Positions 37,676 through 47,356 of a stretch of 64,000 bases of DNA are shown here, in pieces. This stretch comes from Clostridiales bacterium (lineage in GTDB: Bacteria > Bacillota > Clostridia > Christensenellales > Aristaeellaceae): contig SVGU01000003.1 of assembly GCA_015056155.1 (NCBI GenBank), positions 1 to 64,000 on the forward strand. The letters are read 5' to 3'. How positions within the stretch are numbered: position 1 is the first letter of the stretch; each line of letters begins with the position of its first letter. The notes beneath the pieces are model-generated. The model was not told where the DNA came from and ran no database searches. It worked only from the letters and a program-made list of their open reading frames with translations. The position numbers and the translations under genes were made by a program.

Positions 37676-39568
37676 TTACTCGGCCTTGACCGCCATCGCC
37701 ACGAGCTTCTGGCTGCGGGCAAGGAAGGCGGTGATCTCGTCAGCCTCCAGCGGCTTGGCGCTCATGCGGGCCAGATCGAACAGCTGCTCGCAGAGCATCT
37801 TCGTCGTCTCGTCTTCCGCGTCGCGGGCGGCCAGCGCCTGCACGGTCGCATTCCGCCGGTTCAGCACAAGCGTGTAGCGGTCGGGCATCTTGAAGTCCTG
37901 GCCGTACATGCGGTACATGTCCTTCATGCGGCGCATCTGCTCGTCCTCGGTGACGATGGCCGGCAGCTCGCTGTCCGCCAGCGCCGCCAGCTCCACGGGC
38001 ATTTCCTCCTGGCCGACGGCCTTGCGGAACATGTCCGCGAGCTTCGCCTGGTCCAGCGTCGCGCCCTCGTCGGATTCCTCCGTCAGGCCGGACACATCCG
38101 CGTCCACGCGGGCGAAGGTCACGCCCTCCTCGCCTGCGGAGTACTCCAGGAAGGACAGGAAGTTGCCGTCGATCAGGTGCTCCATCACCGCCACGTCGAT
38201 GCCGCGACGGGTGTACATCGCCACGCTCGCGGCCTGACGCTTGGCGTCGTTGGTGTAGAAGATCTTCTTGTCGGTCTTCTCCTTGTTCGCGTCCTGATAC
38301 TCCGTCAGGGTCACGAAGCGGTCGTCCGTCAGCTTGAACAGCAGCGCCTTCTTGACCTGCTCGTAGAACTTCTGGTCCTTCATGCAGCCGAACTTGACGA
38401 AGGGGCTGATGTCGTCCCAGTACTTCTCGTACGTCTCGCGCTCGGTGTTGAACAGGCTCACCAGCTTATCCGCCACCTTCTTGGTGATGTGCGCGGAGAG
38501 CTTCCTGACGGTACCGTCGTTCTGCAGGAAGGAGCGGCTGACGTTCAGCGGCAGGTCAGGGCAGTCGATCACGCCCTTGAGGAGCATCAGGAATTCCGGG
38601 ATGACCTCCTTGACGTTGTCCGCCACGAACACCTGGCCGGAGAACAGCTTCACCTGGCCCTCGTGGGTGCCGAAGTCGTTGCGGATCTTGGGGAAGAACA
38701 GGATGCCTTTGAGGTTGAAGGGGTAATCCACGTTCAGGTGCACCCAGAACAGCGGCTCCTCCCAGCCGAAGAGCTTGTGGTACAGGTCGATGTAGTCCTT
38801 CTCCTCGCACTCGCTGGGCTTCTTGAGCCACAGGGGAGCGGTCTCGTTGATGAGGGAGGGCTTGGGCTCCTCCGTCACCTTGCGCTTGAGAGGCTTGCCG
38901 TCGGCGTCGGCGGTGCCTTCGATGTCCTCCTCGCGCTCGATGGGCTTGGCGTTGGCGTCAAAGAGGTACACGGGATAGGCCATGTAGCCGCAGTAGCGGT
39001 TGAGCACCTCGCGCACGCGGTACAGCTCGAGGAACTCCTTCGCGTCCTCGGAGATGTGCAGGATGATGTCGGTGCCGTGGGTCGTGCGGCTGCCGGCGCC
39101 CAGCTCGAAGGACATGCCGTCCTCGCTGGACCAGTGCACCGCCTCTGCACCCTCGGAGGAGGACAGTGTCTCGATCTCGACCCGGCTGCTGACCATGAAC
39201 ACGCTGTAGAAGCCCAGACCGAAGTGGCCGATGATGTCGCCCTTCTTTTCGTCGGACTCGAACTGCTTCATGAACTCGCTCGCGCCGGAGAACGCCACCT
39301 GGTTGATGTAGCGGCGCACCTCGTCGGCGGTCATGCCGATGCCGGTATCGCTGATGGTGAGGGTGCCGGCCTCCTTGTTCACGGTCACCAGGACCTGCAT
39401 CTCCTCCTCCGTGCCGCACTTCATGCGGTGCTTGGTGATCGCGTCGCAGGCGTTGGACACGACCTCACGCAGGAAGATGTCCTGATCGGAATACAGCCAG
39501 CGCTTGATGACCGGCATGATATTTTGTGCGTCAATAGATACGGAACCCTTTTCCATGTTGATTGCCAT
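37676..39568 (-). CDS. htpG: Molecular chaperone HtpG (Hsp90)
   Basis: DIFLREVVSNACDAITK; ISDTGIGMTADEV; GLGFYSVFMVSSRVEIETLS. Confidence 0.97.
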   Translation of the reverse strand: MAINMEKGSVSIDAQNIMPVIKRWLYSDQDIFLREVVSNACDAITKHRMKCGTEEEMQVLVTVNKEAGTLTISDTGIGMTADEVRRYINQVAFSGASEFMKQFESDEKKGDIIGHFGLGFYSVFMVSSRVEIETLSSSEGAEAVHWSSEDGMSFELGAGSRTTHGTDIILHISEDAKEFLELYRVREVLNRYCGYMAYPVYLFDANAKPIEREEDIEGTADADGKPLKRKVTEEPKPSLINETAPLWLKKPSECEEKDYIDLYHKLFGWEEPLFWVHLNVDYPFNLKGILFFPKIRNDFGTHEGQVKLFSGQVFVADNVKEVIPEFLMLLKGVIDCPDLPLNVSRSFLQNDGTVRKLSAHITKKVADKLVSLFNTERETYEKYWDDISPFVKFGCMKDQKFYEQVKKALLFKLTDDRFVTLTEYQDANKEKTDKKIFYTNDAKRQAASVAMYTRRGIDVAVMEHLIDGNFLSFLEYSAGEEGVTFARVDADVSGLTEESDEGATLDQAKLADMFRKAVGQEEMPVELAALADSELPAIVTEDEQMRRMKDMYRMYGQDFKMPDRYTLVLNRRNATVQALAARDAEDETTKMLCEQLFDLARMSAKPLEADEITAFLARSQKLVAMAVKAE

Positions 39569-39631
39569 AAATAAGCCTCCTGAATGGTCGGTTTCACGAT
39601 GTTTGCTGGCGGATGGAGCGCCACATACGGT

Positions 39632-39660
39632 ATTGTAGCACTGTTTCAGCAGAAATGCAA
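39632..39660 (-). promoter_or_regulatory. Sigma-A promoter of htpG
   Basis: Minus strand TTGCAT-N17-TACAAT. Confidence 0.7.
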
Positions 39661-39667
39661 GAGAAAA

Positions 39668-39694
39668 TTAGCACTCACCGACGAAGAGTGCTAA
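39668..39694. promoter_or_regulatory. CIRCE element (HrcA operator)
   Basis: TTAGCACTC-N9-GAGTGCTAA, perfect. Confidence 0.97.
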
Positions 39695-39704
39695 CAATTT
39701 TGAT

Positions 39705-39738
39705 AAAGCAAAGGCAGGCTCCGGGAGAGAAGCCTGCC
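39705..39738 (-). terminator. Terminator of the 39745-40884 gene
   Basis: GGCAGGCT...AGCCTGCCTTTGCTTT on minus strand. Confidence 0.7.
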
Positions 39739-39744
39739 CCTGAC

Positions 39745-40884
39745 TCATTTGCACACGGCGATCCGTGGGATAAACACCGCCTTGTGCAGTACGGTCTTTT
39801 TCCCTTCCTCCAGGCGGATGATCTTCCGCCCGTCGGAATACACCAGTGCGTTCCCATCGAAATCGTAATCCGCCGCTCCCTTCACGACTTCCGTAAGCGT
39901 TTCGTCCGCCTCCCGGCGCAGCAGCACCCAGGAGTCCGGCACGCAGCCCCTGTCCGCGTCGTCGGTATTCGCGTCCGTCGCGCGGGTCACGTCGACCAGC
40001 ACGCCTTCGAGCATGCGCTTCTGGGCCGCGTCGTCGCGCTGTCCGGCAACGCGGGGCTGGCGCTTCGCCGAACCCTCCGGATCGCCAATAAATTGGAACA
40101 GCCGCCCCACGCCCTTGAAGAATGCGCCCACGTTCTTTGCGCGGTCCACGAGCGTCAGGCGCTTGCCCTTCGGCTGCTCATAAGGACGGCGGATGAAGTA
40201 CAGCGCGCCCTCCGGACCGATCTTGGGGCGGAGATAATCGGTGGCGTCGTCCTCATAGACCGCGTCCAGCGCGCCGGTCATCAAGTCGAGCTTCAGCAGG
40301 GCGCTGGGACCCTTGGCGAGGATGAGCCCAGCCTCGTTGCGGGCATATCCGGCGGAAGCGTAGTACAGCGTGCGGCCGTCTGCACACAGGAAGGGGGCAG
40401 TGTCCTGCGTATCGCCCTGTGTGATAATCCGATAGCGCGCCTGGCCGGCGTCCAGCAGCGCAATGTGGCATTCGCCCTGTGGGTTATCCAGCGCGGCGGC
40501 CACCTGATCGCCCTGCACGTGCAGATCCCGCGGCAGGAAGGCGCGCTCGCTGAGCCAGTTGCCCTCCGCGCCGTTCTCGTCCAGCGCCTTCAGGTACAGT
40601 CCGCCCATATCCGGCGTGACCAGTGCATACAGCAGCTGATCGCCGCAGGGCGCGACCGCCGTCACCCGGCAGGCGTTCTCCGCCATGCGCCGGTGCCTCT
40701 CGTAGGGGTTATCCCGCCCCTGAAACTGCGCGCTTGCGCCTTCGTATTTCCATGCATTGCGGTTCTCCAGCTCGCGGGCGGTATCCATGTACTTCGCCAT
40801 CCGCTCGCTGTGCAGGGTCCGGGCTCTGCCGTCCGCATAGACGGCCATCTCGCCGTCGGAGAGGAACAATACCTTTGTGCTCAT
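39745..40884 (-). CDS. Hypothetical protein, beta-propeller-like
   Basis: 379 aa; repeated strand-like segments. Confidence 0.6.
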   Translation of the reverse strand: MSTKVLFLSDGEMAVYADGRARTLHSERMAKYMDTARELENRNAWKYEGASAQFQGRDNPYERHRRMAENACRVTAVAPCGDQLLYALVTPDMGGLYLKALDENGAEGNWLSERAFLPRDLHVQGDQVAAALDNPQGECHIALLDAGQARYRIITQGDTQDTAPFLCADGRTLYYASAGYARNEAGLILAKGPSALLKLDLMTGALDAVYEDDATDYLRPKIGPEGALYFIRRPYEQPKGKRLTLVDRAKNVGAFFKGVGRLFQFIGDPEGSAKRQPRVAGQRDDAAQKRMLEGVLVDVTRATDANTDDADRGCVPDSWVLLRREADETLTEVVKGAADYDFDGNALVYSDGRKIIRLEEGKKTVLHKAVFIPRIAVCK

Positions 40885-41061
40885 CGAATTCACACTCCTG
40901 TGGCTTTATCATAGCAAAACCATCTCCTGCCTGTCAATGATGCAGTAGCAATTTTACAAAAGCTGTGCTATATTATTGAAGAAAGCGGGAACAAATTCCG
41001 CTTCCGGTACGTCTGACATACTGAGAAGAATCCGACCCTTTGCGAAAGCGAGGCTGAACAT

Positions 41062-41664
41062 ATGACCGACGAACTCACCCTGCGCCGGGCGCAGAAGGGG
41101 GACGCGCAAGCCTTCGAGCGGCTCGTCGCCCCGCATGAGCAGACCGTCTGGCGGGTCTGCTGGCACTACACCCATCACACCGAGGACGCGAAGGACTGCA
41201 TGCAGGAGGCGATGCTCAAGGCGTGGCGCGCCATCGGGCAATACCGGGGCGACTGCGCACTGGAAACGTGGCTGTACCGCATTGCGGCCAACGCGTGCCT
41301 GGACTTCCTGCGCCGGCAGAAGCGGCTGCCCCAGACGGAATCGGCGGACGAAATGGCGGAATCCGGCGTGCAGCCGGTCGACGGGTCACCCACGCCGGAC
41401 GAGGCGCTGCTGAACGCCGAGTCGAACGAGCAGCTCCGCGCGGCCATCGACAGCCTGCCCGGCGACATGCGCACGGCGCTCATCCTCTATGCGCTGGAGG
41501 GTCAGCCCTACGAGGCCATCGCCGAAGCGACGAAAACCTCGATCGGCACGGTCAAGAGCCGCCTCAGCCGGGCACGGCAGAAGATCGCGAAATTCCTTGC
41601 CGACGGGAACAAATCCCGCCGGACGTCGTCTATCCATGTGAAAGGAGGACAGATCCATGCATAA
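41062..41664 (+). CDS. ECF-type RNA polymerase sigma factor
   Basis: DAKDCMQEAMLKAWRAIGQYRGDCALETWLYRIAANACLDFLRR; YEAIAEATKTSIGTVKSRLSRAR. Confidence 0.93.
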   Translation: MTDELTLRRAQKGDAQAFERLVAPHEQTVWRVCWHYTHHTEDAKDCMQEAMLKAWRAIGQYRGDCALETWLYRIAANACLDFLRRQKRLPQTESADEMAESGVQPVDGSPTPDEALLNAESNEQLRAAIDSLPGDMRTALILYALEGQPYEAIAEATKTSIGTVKSRLSRARQKIAKFLADGNKSRRTSSIHVKGGQIHA

Positions 41665-42808
41665 CCTGAATATCGACGAAAACGAAGTCCTCCGCGACGC
41701 GCTGTCCGGGCTGAACGAGGAGGTCCCCCCCATGCCGGAGGAGCTCCATGCCGCCTGGATGCAGAAGGTGGAGGACGATATGGAAGAGAAGCGAATGGAA
41801 AAGAACCGCAGCCGCCGGGCGATCACCCGGTTCCTGTCGGTCGCGGCGGCGATGGTGTTCGTTGTGGGCGGCACGCTCCTGACCCGGGACGATCTGGAAA
41901 GCGGGGCCCGGACGGACGGGCTGCAGCGCTCATCGGAGTACCAGTCCGTGTATGCGGCGAATGACGAACTCAAGCTGGCGGCCTACGACTCGGGCGCTCC
42001 TGTCTACGGCGCAGGCGCCGCCAATACCTTCACGACCGCTGCCCGCAGCGCAGGCGGCGCGATGATGGACGAGGCGGCTCCCATGATCGTCGAGGAGGAG
42101 ATGGCGGCAGAGAACGGCGCAGCGGCTGCGAAGAAGATCATCCGCACCGCAGACCTGACCATCAAAACGCAGACCTTCGCGCAGAGCCTCGCGGACATCC
42201 GTGCCCTTTGCGAGGCCGAGGGCGGCTGGATCGAATCCAGCAGCGAGAGCCAGAACAGCTCCACCGGGCTGCGCCGGGCGTACCTGACGCTGCGCATCCC
42301 GCAGGACGCGCTGGACGGCTACCTCACCGGCGCGGAGGAGCTGGGGCGCATCACCAGCCGCTCGGAGACCGCCACGGATGTGACCGCCTCCTATCAGGAC
42401 ACGCAGGCGCGGCTGAACACGCAGAAGGCGCTGATGGAGCGGCTGCAGGCGCTGATCCATGAATCCGGCGACCTGAGCGACCTCCTGGAGCTGGAAAGCC
42501 AGATCGCCGACACGCAGTACACGATCGACTCCCTGCAGTCCGCGCTGAACAGCACCGACCGGCAGGTGTCCTACGCCACGGTGAGCATCAACCTGCAGGA
42601 GGAGCGCACGCCGGAGCTGACGGACACGACTGTTTCGCTGGGCGACCGCATCGCAGCGGCGCTTCGCATGGGCTGCGAGAGCCTCGCGGACTTTGCGCTG
42701 GATATGCTGGTGTTCCTGGTGGCGGCGCTGCCCTTCATCATGATCGTCGCGGCGCTCGCGGTGGTGGTCGTGATCGTCCGCAGGCTTGGAAGGAGGAACA
42801 GAAAATGA
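41657..42808 (+). CDS. DUF4349 protein, putative anti-sigma factor
   Basis: KIIRTADLTIKTQTFAQSLADIRALCEAEGGWIESSSES; single TM after ~45-residue N-terminus; overlaps sigma gene. Confidence 0.85.
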   Translation: MHNLNIDENEVLRDALSGLNEEVPPMPEELHAAWMQKVEDDMEEKRMEKNRSRRAITRFLSVAAAMVFVVGGTLLTRDDLESGARTDGLQRSSEYQSVYAANDELKLAAYDSGAPVYGAGAANTFTTAARSAGGAMMDEAAPMIVEEEMAAENGAAAAKKIIRTADLTIKTQTFAQSLADIRALCEAEGGWIESSSESQNSSTGLRRAYLTLRIPQDALDGYLTGAEELGRITSRSETATDVTASYQDTQARLNTQKALMERLQALIHESGDLSDLLELESQIADTQYTIDSLQSALNSTDRQVSYATVSINLQEERTPELTDTTVSLGDRIAAALRMGCESLADFALDMLVFLVAALPFIMIVAALAVVVVIVRRLGRRNRK

Positions 42809-43515
42809 AGAAGCTCATTGCCCTGACCCTGGCGCTGCTGATGCTGGCGCTGCCCGTGTGGGCGGAGGAGCGCATCCCGGCGGCGGAGGGCGCGACCCTG
42901 ACCGTTACCGGCAGCGCGTCCGTCACCCTGAAGGCGGATTACGCGAAGGTGTCCGTCGGCGTCTCCACCAAGGCGGCGACCGTCGAGGAAGCCACGGAGC
43001 GCAACGGCGAAGCGATCCGCAGCGTCATCGCGGCGCTGACGGCGGCGGGCATTGCCGAGGATGACATCGCCACCAGCAGCTACTCCGTCTACGCGGAATA
43101 TGACTATTCCACCGGCGAGGCGGTGCAGTCCGGCTTCAACGTGACCAACCAGCTGACCGTGATCATCCGGGACATGACCGCCATCGGCGCGACGCTGGAC
43201 GAGGCCACGAAGGCCGGCGCGAATAACATCTACAACGTCGAGTTCTGCTCCACCCTGGCTGCCGAAGCGCAGGATGAGGCCACCGTCCATGCGGTGCAGG
43301 ATGCGTTCCGCAAGGCAAAGCTCCTGGCTGCGGCTGCGGGGCTGGACGTGGGCGGCGTGATCGCGCTGGAGGAGAACAGCGGCGGCTACTTCACCGTGGC
43401 CGCGACCTACAAGGCGGAGGCAGCCCGGGACGCCACCAGCAATGTGATCCTCCCGGACGATCTGACCGTCAGCGCCAGCGTCAAACTGGTCGTGGCGCTC
43501 ATTGATCCCAACTGA
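42805..43515 (+). CDS. SIMPL (DUF541) domain secreted protein
   Basis: LTVTGSASVTLKADYAKVSVGVSTKAATVEEA. Confidence 0.9.
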   Translation: MKKLIALTLALLMLALPVWAEERIPAAEGATLTVTGSASVTLKADYAKVSVGVSTKAATVEEATERNGEAIRSVIAALTAAGIAEDDIATSSYSVYAEYDYSTGEAVQSGFNVTNQLTVIIRDMTAIGATLDEATKAGANNIYNVEFCSTLAAEAQDEATVHAVQDAFRKAKLLAAAAGLDVGGVIALEENSGGYFTVAATYKAEAARDATSNVILPDDLTVSASVKLVVALIDPN

Positions 43516-43527
43516 AAACAGGCATAT

Positions 43528-43567
43528 GAAAAGGACTTGCAGCATAAGCGTCTGCAAGTCCTTCTTT
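43528..43567. terminator. Bidirectional terminator
   Basis: AAGGACTTGCAG...CTGCAAGTCCTTCTTTG. Confidence 0.85.
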
Positions 43568-43571
43568 GTAT

Positions 43572-44351
43572 TCACTTGAGCACCTTGCGCAGGAAGTCCT
43601 GCGTGCGGGGCTGCTGGGGATTGTCCAGCACAGCCTCGGGCGTGCCCTGCTCGACGATGTAGCCGCCGTCCATGAAGATCACGTGATCCGCCACCGAGCG
43701 AGCAAAGCCGATCTCGTGGGTCACGACGACCATCGTCATGCCCTCCTTGGCCAGATCGGTCATGACCGTCAGCACCTCGCCGACCATCTCCGGGTCGAGG
43801 GCGCTGGTGGGCTCGTCAAAGAGCATGACCTTGGGGTCCATCGCCAGTGCGCGGACGATGGCGATGCGCTGCTGCTGGCCGCCGGAAAGCTGGCGGGGGA
43901 AGGCGTTGGCCTTTTCCTCCAGACCCACGCGCTTGAGCAGCTCGATCGCCCTTGCCTCCGCCTCGTCCTTGCCCATCCCCTTGAGCTTCATGGGGCCAAG
44001 GGTGATGTTCTTCATGATGGACAGGTGAGGGAAGAGGTTGAACTGCTGGAACACCATGCCCATGTGCTGGCGCACCTTGTTGATGTCGCAGCCGGGGGCG
44101 GTGATGTCCTCGCCCTGGAAGAAGACCTGACCGCCGGTGGGCTGCTCCAGCAGGTTCAGGCAGCGGAGCATCGTGGTCTTGCCGGAGCCGGAGGGGCCCA
44201 GCAGCACGACCTTCTCGCCGGTGGTGATGTCCTGATCGACGCCGCGCAGCACGTGCAGCTCGCCGAAGGACTTCTGCAGGTTGCGCACGGAGATCAGCGG
44301 ACCATCCTGCTTCTGCACGACTGCGGCGTTTTTCACCTTATCTTGCATCAC
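43572..44351 (-). CDS. Amino-acid ABC transporter ATP-binding protein
   Basis: [59 protein letters not shown]. Confidence 0.96.
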   Translation of the reverse strand: MMQDKVKNAAVVQKQDGPLISVRNLQKSFGELHVLRGVDQDITTGEKVVLLGPSGSGKTTMLRCLNLLEQPTGGQVFFQGEDITAPGCDINKVRQHMGMVFQQFNLFPHLSIMKNITLGPMKLKGMGKDEAEARAIELLKRVGLEEKANAFPRQLSGGQQQRIAIVRALAMDPKVMLFDEPTSALDPEMVGEVLTVMTDLAKEGMTMVVVTHEIGFARSVADHVIFMDGGYIVEQGTPEAVLDNPQQPRTQDFLRKVLK

Positions 44352-45525
44352 TCTGACGCAGCCTCCTTTCCAGAATGCTGACCAGCTTGGTCAGCACCAT
44401 GACGATCACCAGGTAGATCACCGCAACGGCGATCAGCGGCATGAAGTCGGAGAACGTCTGTCCACGGATGCGGTTGCCCGCCATGGTAAGCTCCATCACG
44501 CCCGCATAGGCGGCGATGGAGGTTTCCTTGATCAGCGTGATGAACTCGTTCGCCAGCGTGGGCAGCACGTTCTTGATGACCTGGGGCGCAATGATGTACC
44601 ACATGGTCTGCGTATAGGTCAGGCCGATGGAACGGCCGGCCTCCATCTGGCCCTTGTCGATGGACAGGATGCCGCCGCGGAAGATCTCCGCCACGTAAGC
44701 GCCGGAGTTCAGGCCGAAGGAGATGATCGCCACCAGCATCGCGTAGGGGATGCCCTTGAGGATGACGAAGGTCATCAGCAGCAGCTGGACCATCATGGGC
44801 GTGCCGCGGAAGATGGTGGTGTACACATGGAAGAAGCCGTCCAGAGCGCGCAGCAGCACCTTGCCCATGCCGGGGCGCATCTTGCTGCCGTTGGTCTCCC
44901 AGACGCTGCGGGTCACGGCGATGACAATGCCGATCACCACGCCGATCAGCAGCGCGCCGGCGGTCATCACCATCGTGTTTCCCAGGCCCTGCAGCAGCAG
45001 CAGCCACCGGTCGTACTCGATGATGTTCTTGTAGAAGTCCTCCGCCAGGTCGATGAACCACTGCTGGAACGCGCTGTTCACCAGCGGCTTGATGGACGCG
45101 TCGTGGACATAGACGCTGCCGCATTCCATCTCCACAGGCGTCAGACCGGCCTTCTCTGCCTGGCTGACGATGTTGCTTTCCTTCTGCGGGTTCTTCACGG
45201 ACGCGCGGGCGATGTAGACGGACTCGACCTCGCCGTCCTGCTTCAGCCAGACCTGCACAGCGTCCTGCGCCGTGTAGGCGGTCGCCAGCAGGGTCACCTT
45301 CTTGCGAAGGAAGCCGCAGCGGCTTTCCGTGCTCAGGCTCTCGTCCGCATAGAAGATCGTTGCTTCCGCAGCGGTGACGTAGGCATATCCGGCCTCGTCG
45401 ATCGCCGCGTAGAGCTTATCCTCCGCCGCAGCGCCGGATTCCGCCATGGCCGGGACCAGCGCGCCAAGGATCAGCAGCAGCGCCGCAGCCAGCGCAAGGA
45501 TCCGCTTCTTTCCGATGATGCTCAA
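44338..45525 (-). CDS. Amino-acid ABC transporter permease with N-terminal extracytoplasmic domain
   Basis: His/Glu/Gln/Arg-type permease core [14 protein letters not shown]...[26 protein letters not shown] start behind GAGGAGG. Confidence 0.9.
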   Translation of the reverse strand: MSIIGKKRILALAAALLLILGALVPAMAESGAAAEDKLYAAIDEAGYAYVTAAEATIFYADESLSTESRCGFLRKKVTLLATAYTAQDAVQVWLKQDGEVESVYIARASVKNPQKESNIVSQAEKAGLTPVEMECGSVYVHDASIKPLVNSAFQQWFIDLAEDFYKNIIEYDRWLLLLQGLGNTMVMTAGALLIGVVIGIVIAVTRSVWETNGSKMRPGMGKVLLRALDGFFHVYTTIFRGTPMMVQLLLMTFVILKGIPYAMLVAIISFGLNSGAYVAEIFRGGILSIDKGQMEAGRSIGLTYTQTMWYIIAPQVIKNVLPTLANEFITLIKETSIAAYAGVMELTMAGNRIRGQTFSDFMPLIAVAVIYLVIVMVLTKLVSILERRLRQSDAR

Positions 45526-45618
45526 TCGTGTATCCTCCTCAGGGTCGGGACGGGTATTGCGCAAAACTCAAGAAAGAAGGGAACGGCGGAAACCGCTCCC
45601 TTCGTCCTGATTCTGTGA

Positions 45619-46374
45619 TTATTCCTCGGTGGGGATGTACTTCTCGATGATGGCGGGGATGGTGCCGTCAGCGATCAGCTCCTGCAGCGCGGCGTTGAAC
45701 TCGGCCAGCAGGGGATTGCCCTTCTTGAAGCAGGCGGCGTAGTTCTCGGTCACGTACTCGGTCGCCAGGATCTTCAGACCCTCGTTGGCGGCGACATAAG
45801 CCTTGGCGGGCTCGTTGTCGATGACCACGCAGTCAACCTTGCCGGCCTTCAGGGCCATGACGGCCTCGTTGCCGTTGGGGTAGCGGTTGATGACGGCCAG
45901 GCCGGCGTCTTCCAGATCCCAGGTGGTGTACAGGTCACCGGTGGTGGTCAGCTGAACGCCGATGGTGTGCATCGCGCCCTCAGCGAACAGATCGTCAACG
46001 GAGGTGATGTCAGAGTCCTCGCGGACGATGACCACCTGCACGCCGGTGGCGTAGCTGTCGGAGAAATCGACGGACAGCAGACGCTCCTCGGTGACGGTCA
46101 TGCCAGCCAGACCGAAGTCAGCCTTGCCGGCGTTGACAGCGGAGATGATGGCGTCGAACTCCATGTCGGCAACCTCGAAGTCGTAGCCCAGCTTGGCAGA
46201 GATGGCAGCGGCGATCTCCACGTCGATGCCGACGATCTCGGTGCCCTCATAGTACTCGTAGGGGGGGAAGGACGCATTGGTAGCCATGATCAGGGTGCCC
46301 TTGGTCTCGGACAGAACGGCCGCGCAGGACAGCACCATCATCAGGGTCAGAACAAGCGCAATCAGCTTCTTCAT
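45619..46374 (-). CDS. Amino-acid ABC transporter substrate-binding protein
   Basis: ATNASFPPYEYYEGTEIVGIDVEIAAAISAKLGYDFEV. Confidence 0.95.
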   Translation of the reverse strand: MKKLIALVLTLMMVLSCAAVLSETKGTLIMATNASFPPYEYYEGTEIVGIDVEIAAAISAKLGYDFEVADMEFDAIISAVNAGKADFGLAGMTVTEERLLSVDFSDSYATGVQVVIVREDSDITSVDDLFAEGAMHTIGVQLTTTGDLYTTWDLEDAGLAVINRYPNGNEAVMALKAGKVDCVVIDNEPAKAYVAANEGLKILATEYVTENYAACFKKGNPLLAEFNAALQELIADGTIPAIIEKYIPTEE

Positions 46375-46420
46375 TGTTGTTTCCTCCTTGATTCATAGGG
46401 TGGGGTGATGTACATTTGGC

Positions 46421-46449
46421 ATTATACGCCCCTTTGCCGTGATTGTCAA
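46421..46449 (-). promoter_or_regulatory. Sigma-A promoter of amino-acid ABC operon
   Basis: Minus strand TTGACA-N17-TATAAT. Confidence 0.85.
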
Positions 46450-46457
46450 CTGTTTTC

Positions 46458-46471
46458 TGCATAAAAATGCA
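46458..46471. promoter_or_regulatory. ArgR-box-like palindrome upstream of amino-acid ABC operon
   Basis: TGCATAAAAATGCA; further TGCATTTATGCA at 46500-46511. Confidence 0.55.
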
Positions 46472-46611
46472 AAGAAAAATCGTTTGAAACTGTATTCAAT
46501 GCATTTATGCATCGTTGTATACACTTGATATGCAAAATCCTGTCCGACCCGGTCGTTTTGCATGCCAATACGGTCAACTTGACCGCGGCGGGACTGCATA
46601 GGGGCGGCTAA

Positions 46612-47136
46612 TCAAGCATTCCGGGCATTCCAGGCTTCCCGGGTGATGGCGTAGACGAGGAGGGACTTGCCGCTTTCGTCGGTGTAGGCGTCCGTGCGGG
46701 TCATGCCGTTTTTCATCGCCGTGCGCCAGGAGGCTTCATTGCTGGCGTTCATGTATGAATACACCGCCGGGAAGCCGAACTGCGCGAAGGCGACGCGGAT
46801 GCAGGCGGCAGCGGCCTCGGAGGCATACCCTCTGCGCCAGTGCGCCTTGTGGATGTGATAGCCGATCTCCGGCAGCCACTGGCCGTTGATGGGCTGCGGG
46901 GTGATGCCGCAGTCGCCGATGAATTCGCCCGTTTCCTTCAGCGTCACTGCCCACAGGCCGAAGCCGTGCCTGCGGTAGTTGTCCAGCGTCCAGTCGATCC
47001 AGCGCTGCACACCCGCGTCGTCGTAGGGCTTGGGATAGTGCTGCATGGTTTCCGGGTCGGTGAGGATGGCATGCAGGCTGGGGTAGTCGTCCTGGGTCAT
47101 GTCGCGGAGGATGAGGCGGCTTGTTTCGATGCGCAT
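46612..47136 (-). CDS. GNAT-family N-acetyltransferase (RimJ/RimL-like)
   Basis: MRIETSRLILRDMTQDDYPSLHAILTDPETMQHYP. Confidence 0.92.
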   Translation of the reverse strand: MRIETSRLILRDMTQDDYPSLHAILTDPETMQHYPKPYDDAGVQRWIDWTLDNYRRHGFGLWAVTLKETGEFIGDCGITPQPINGQWLPEIGYHIHKAHWRRGYASEAAAACIRVAFAQFGFPAVYSYMNASNEASWRTAMKNGMTRTDAYTDESGKSLLVYAITREAWNARNA

Positions 47137-47356
47137 GGCGGTCGCTCCTTTCGGGCAGGGGAGGGCGGAACGAACCGCCCCGTATATATAATGGTAGAGA
47201 TCGGGTAAAAAGGACGCTGCTCGTGCGCCCCGACACGGGAAAAGCAGTCGGCGATCCATGGAAAGACCCCGCGTATCTTGACATCGATTGAAAGCGATGA
47301 TACAATGGAATTAAATGTTAGCCGTTTGCTCATTGGAATACGAAAGGAGAATCATC

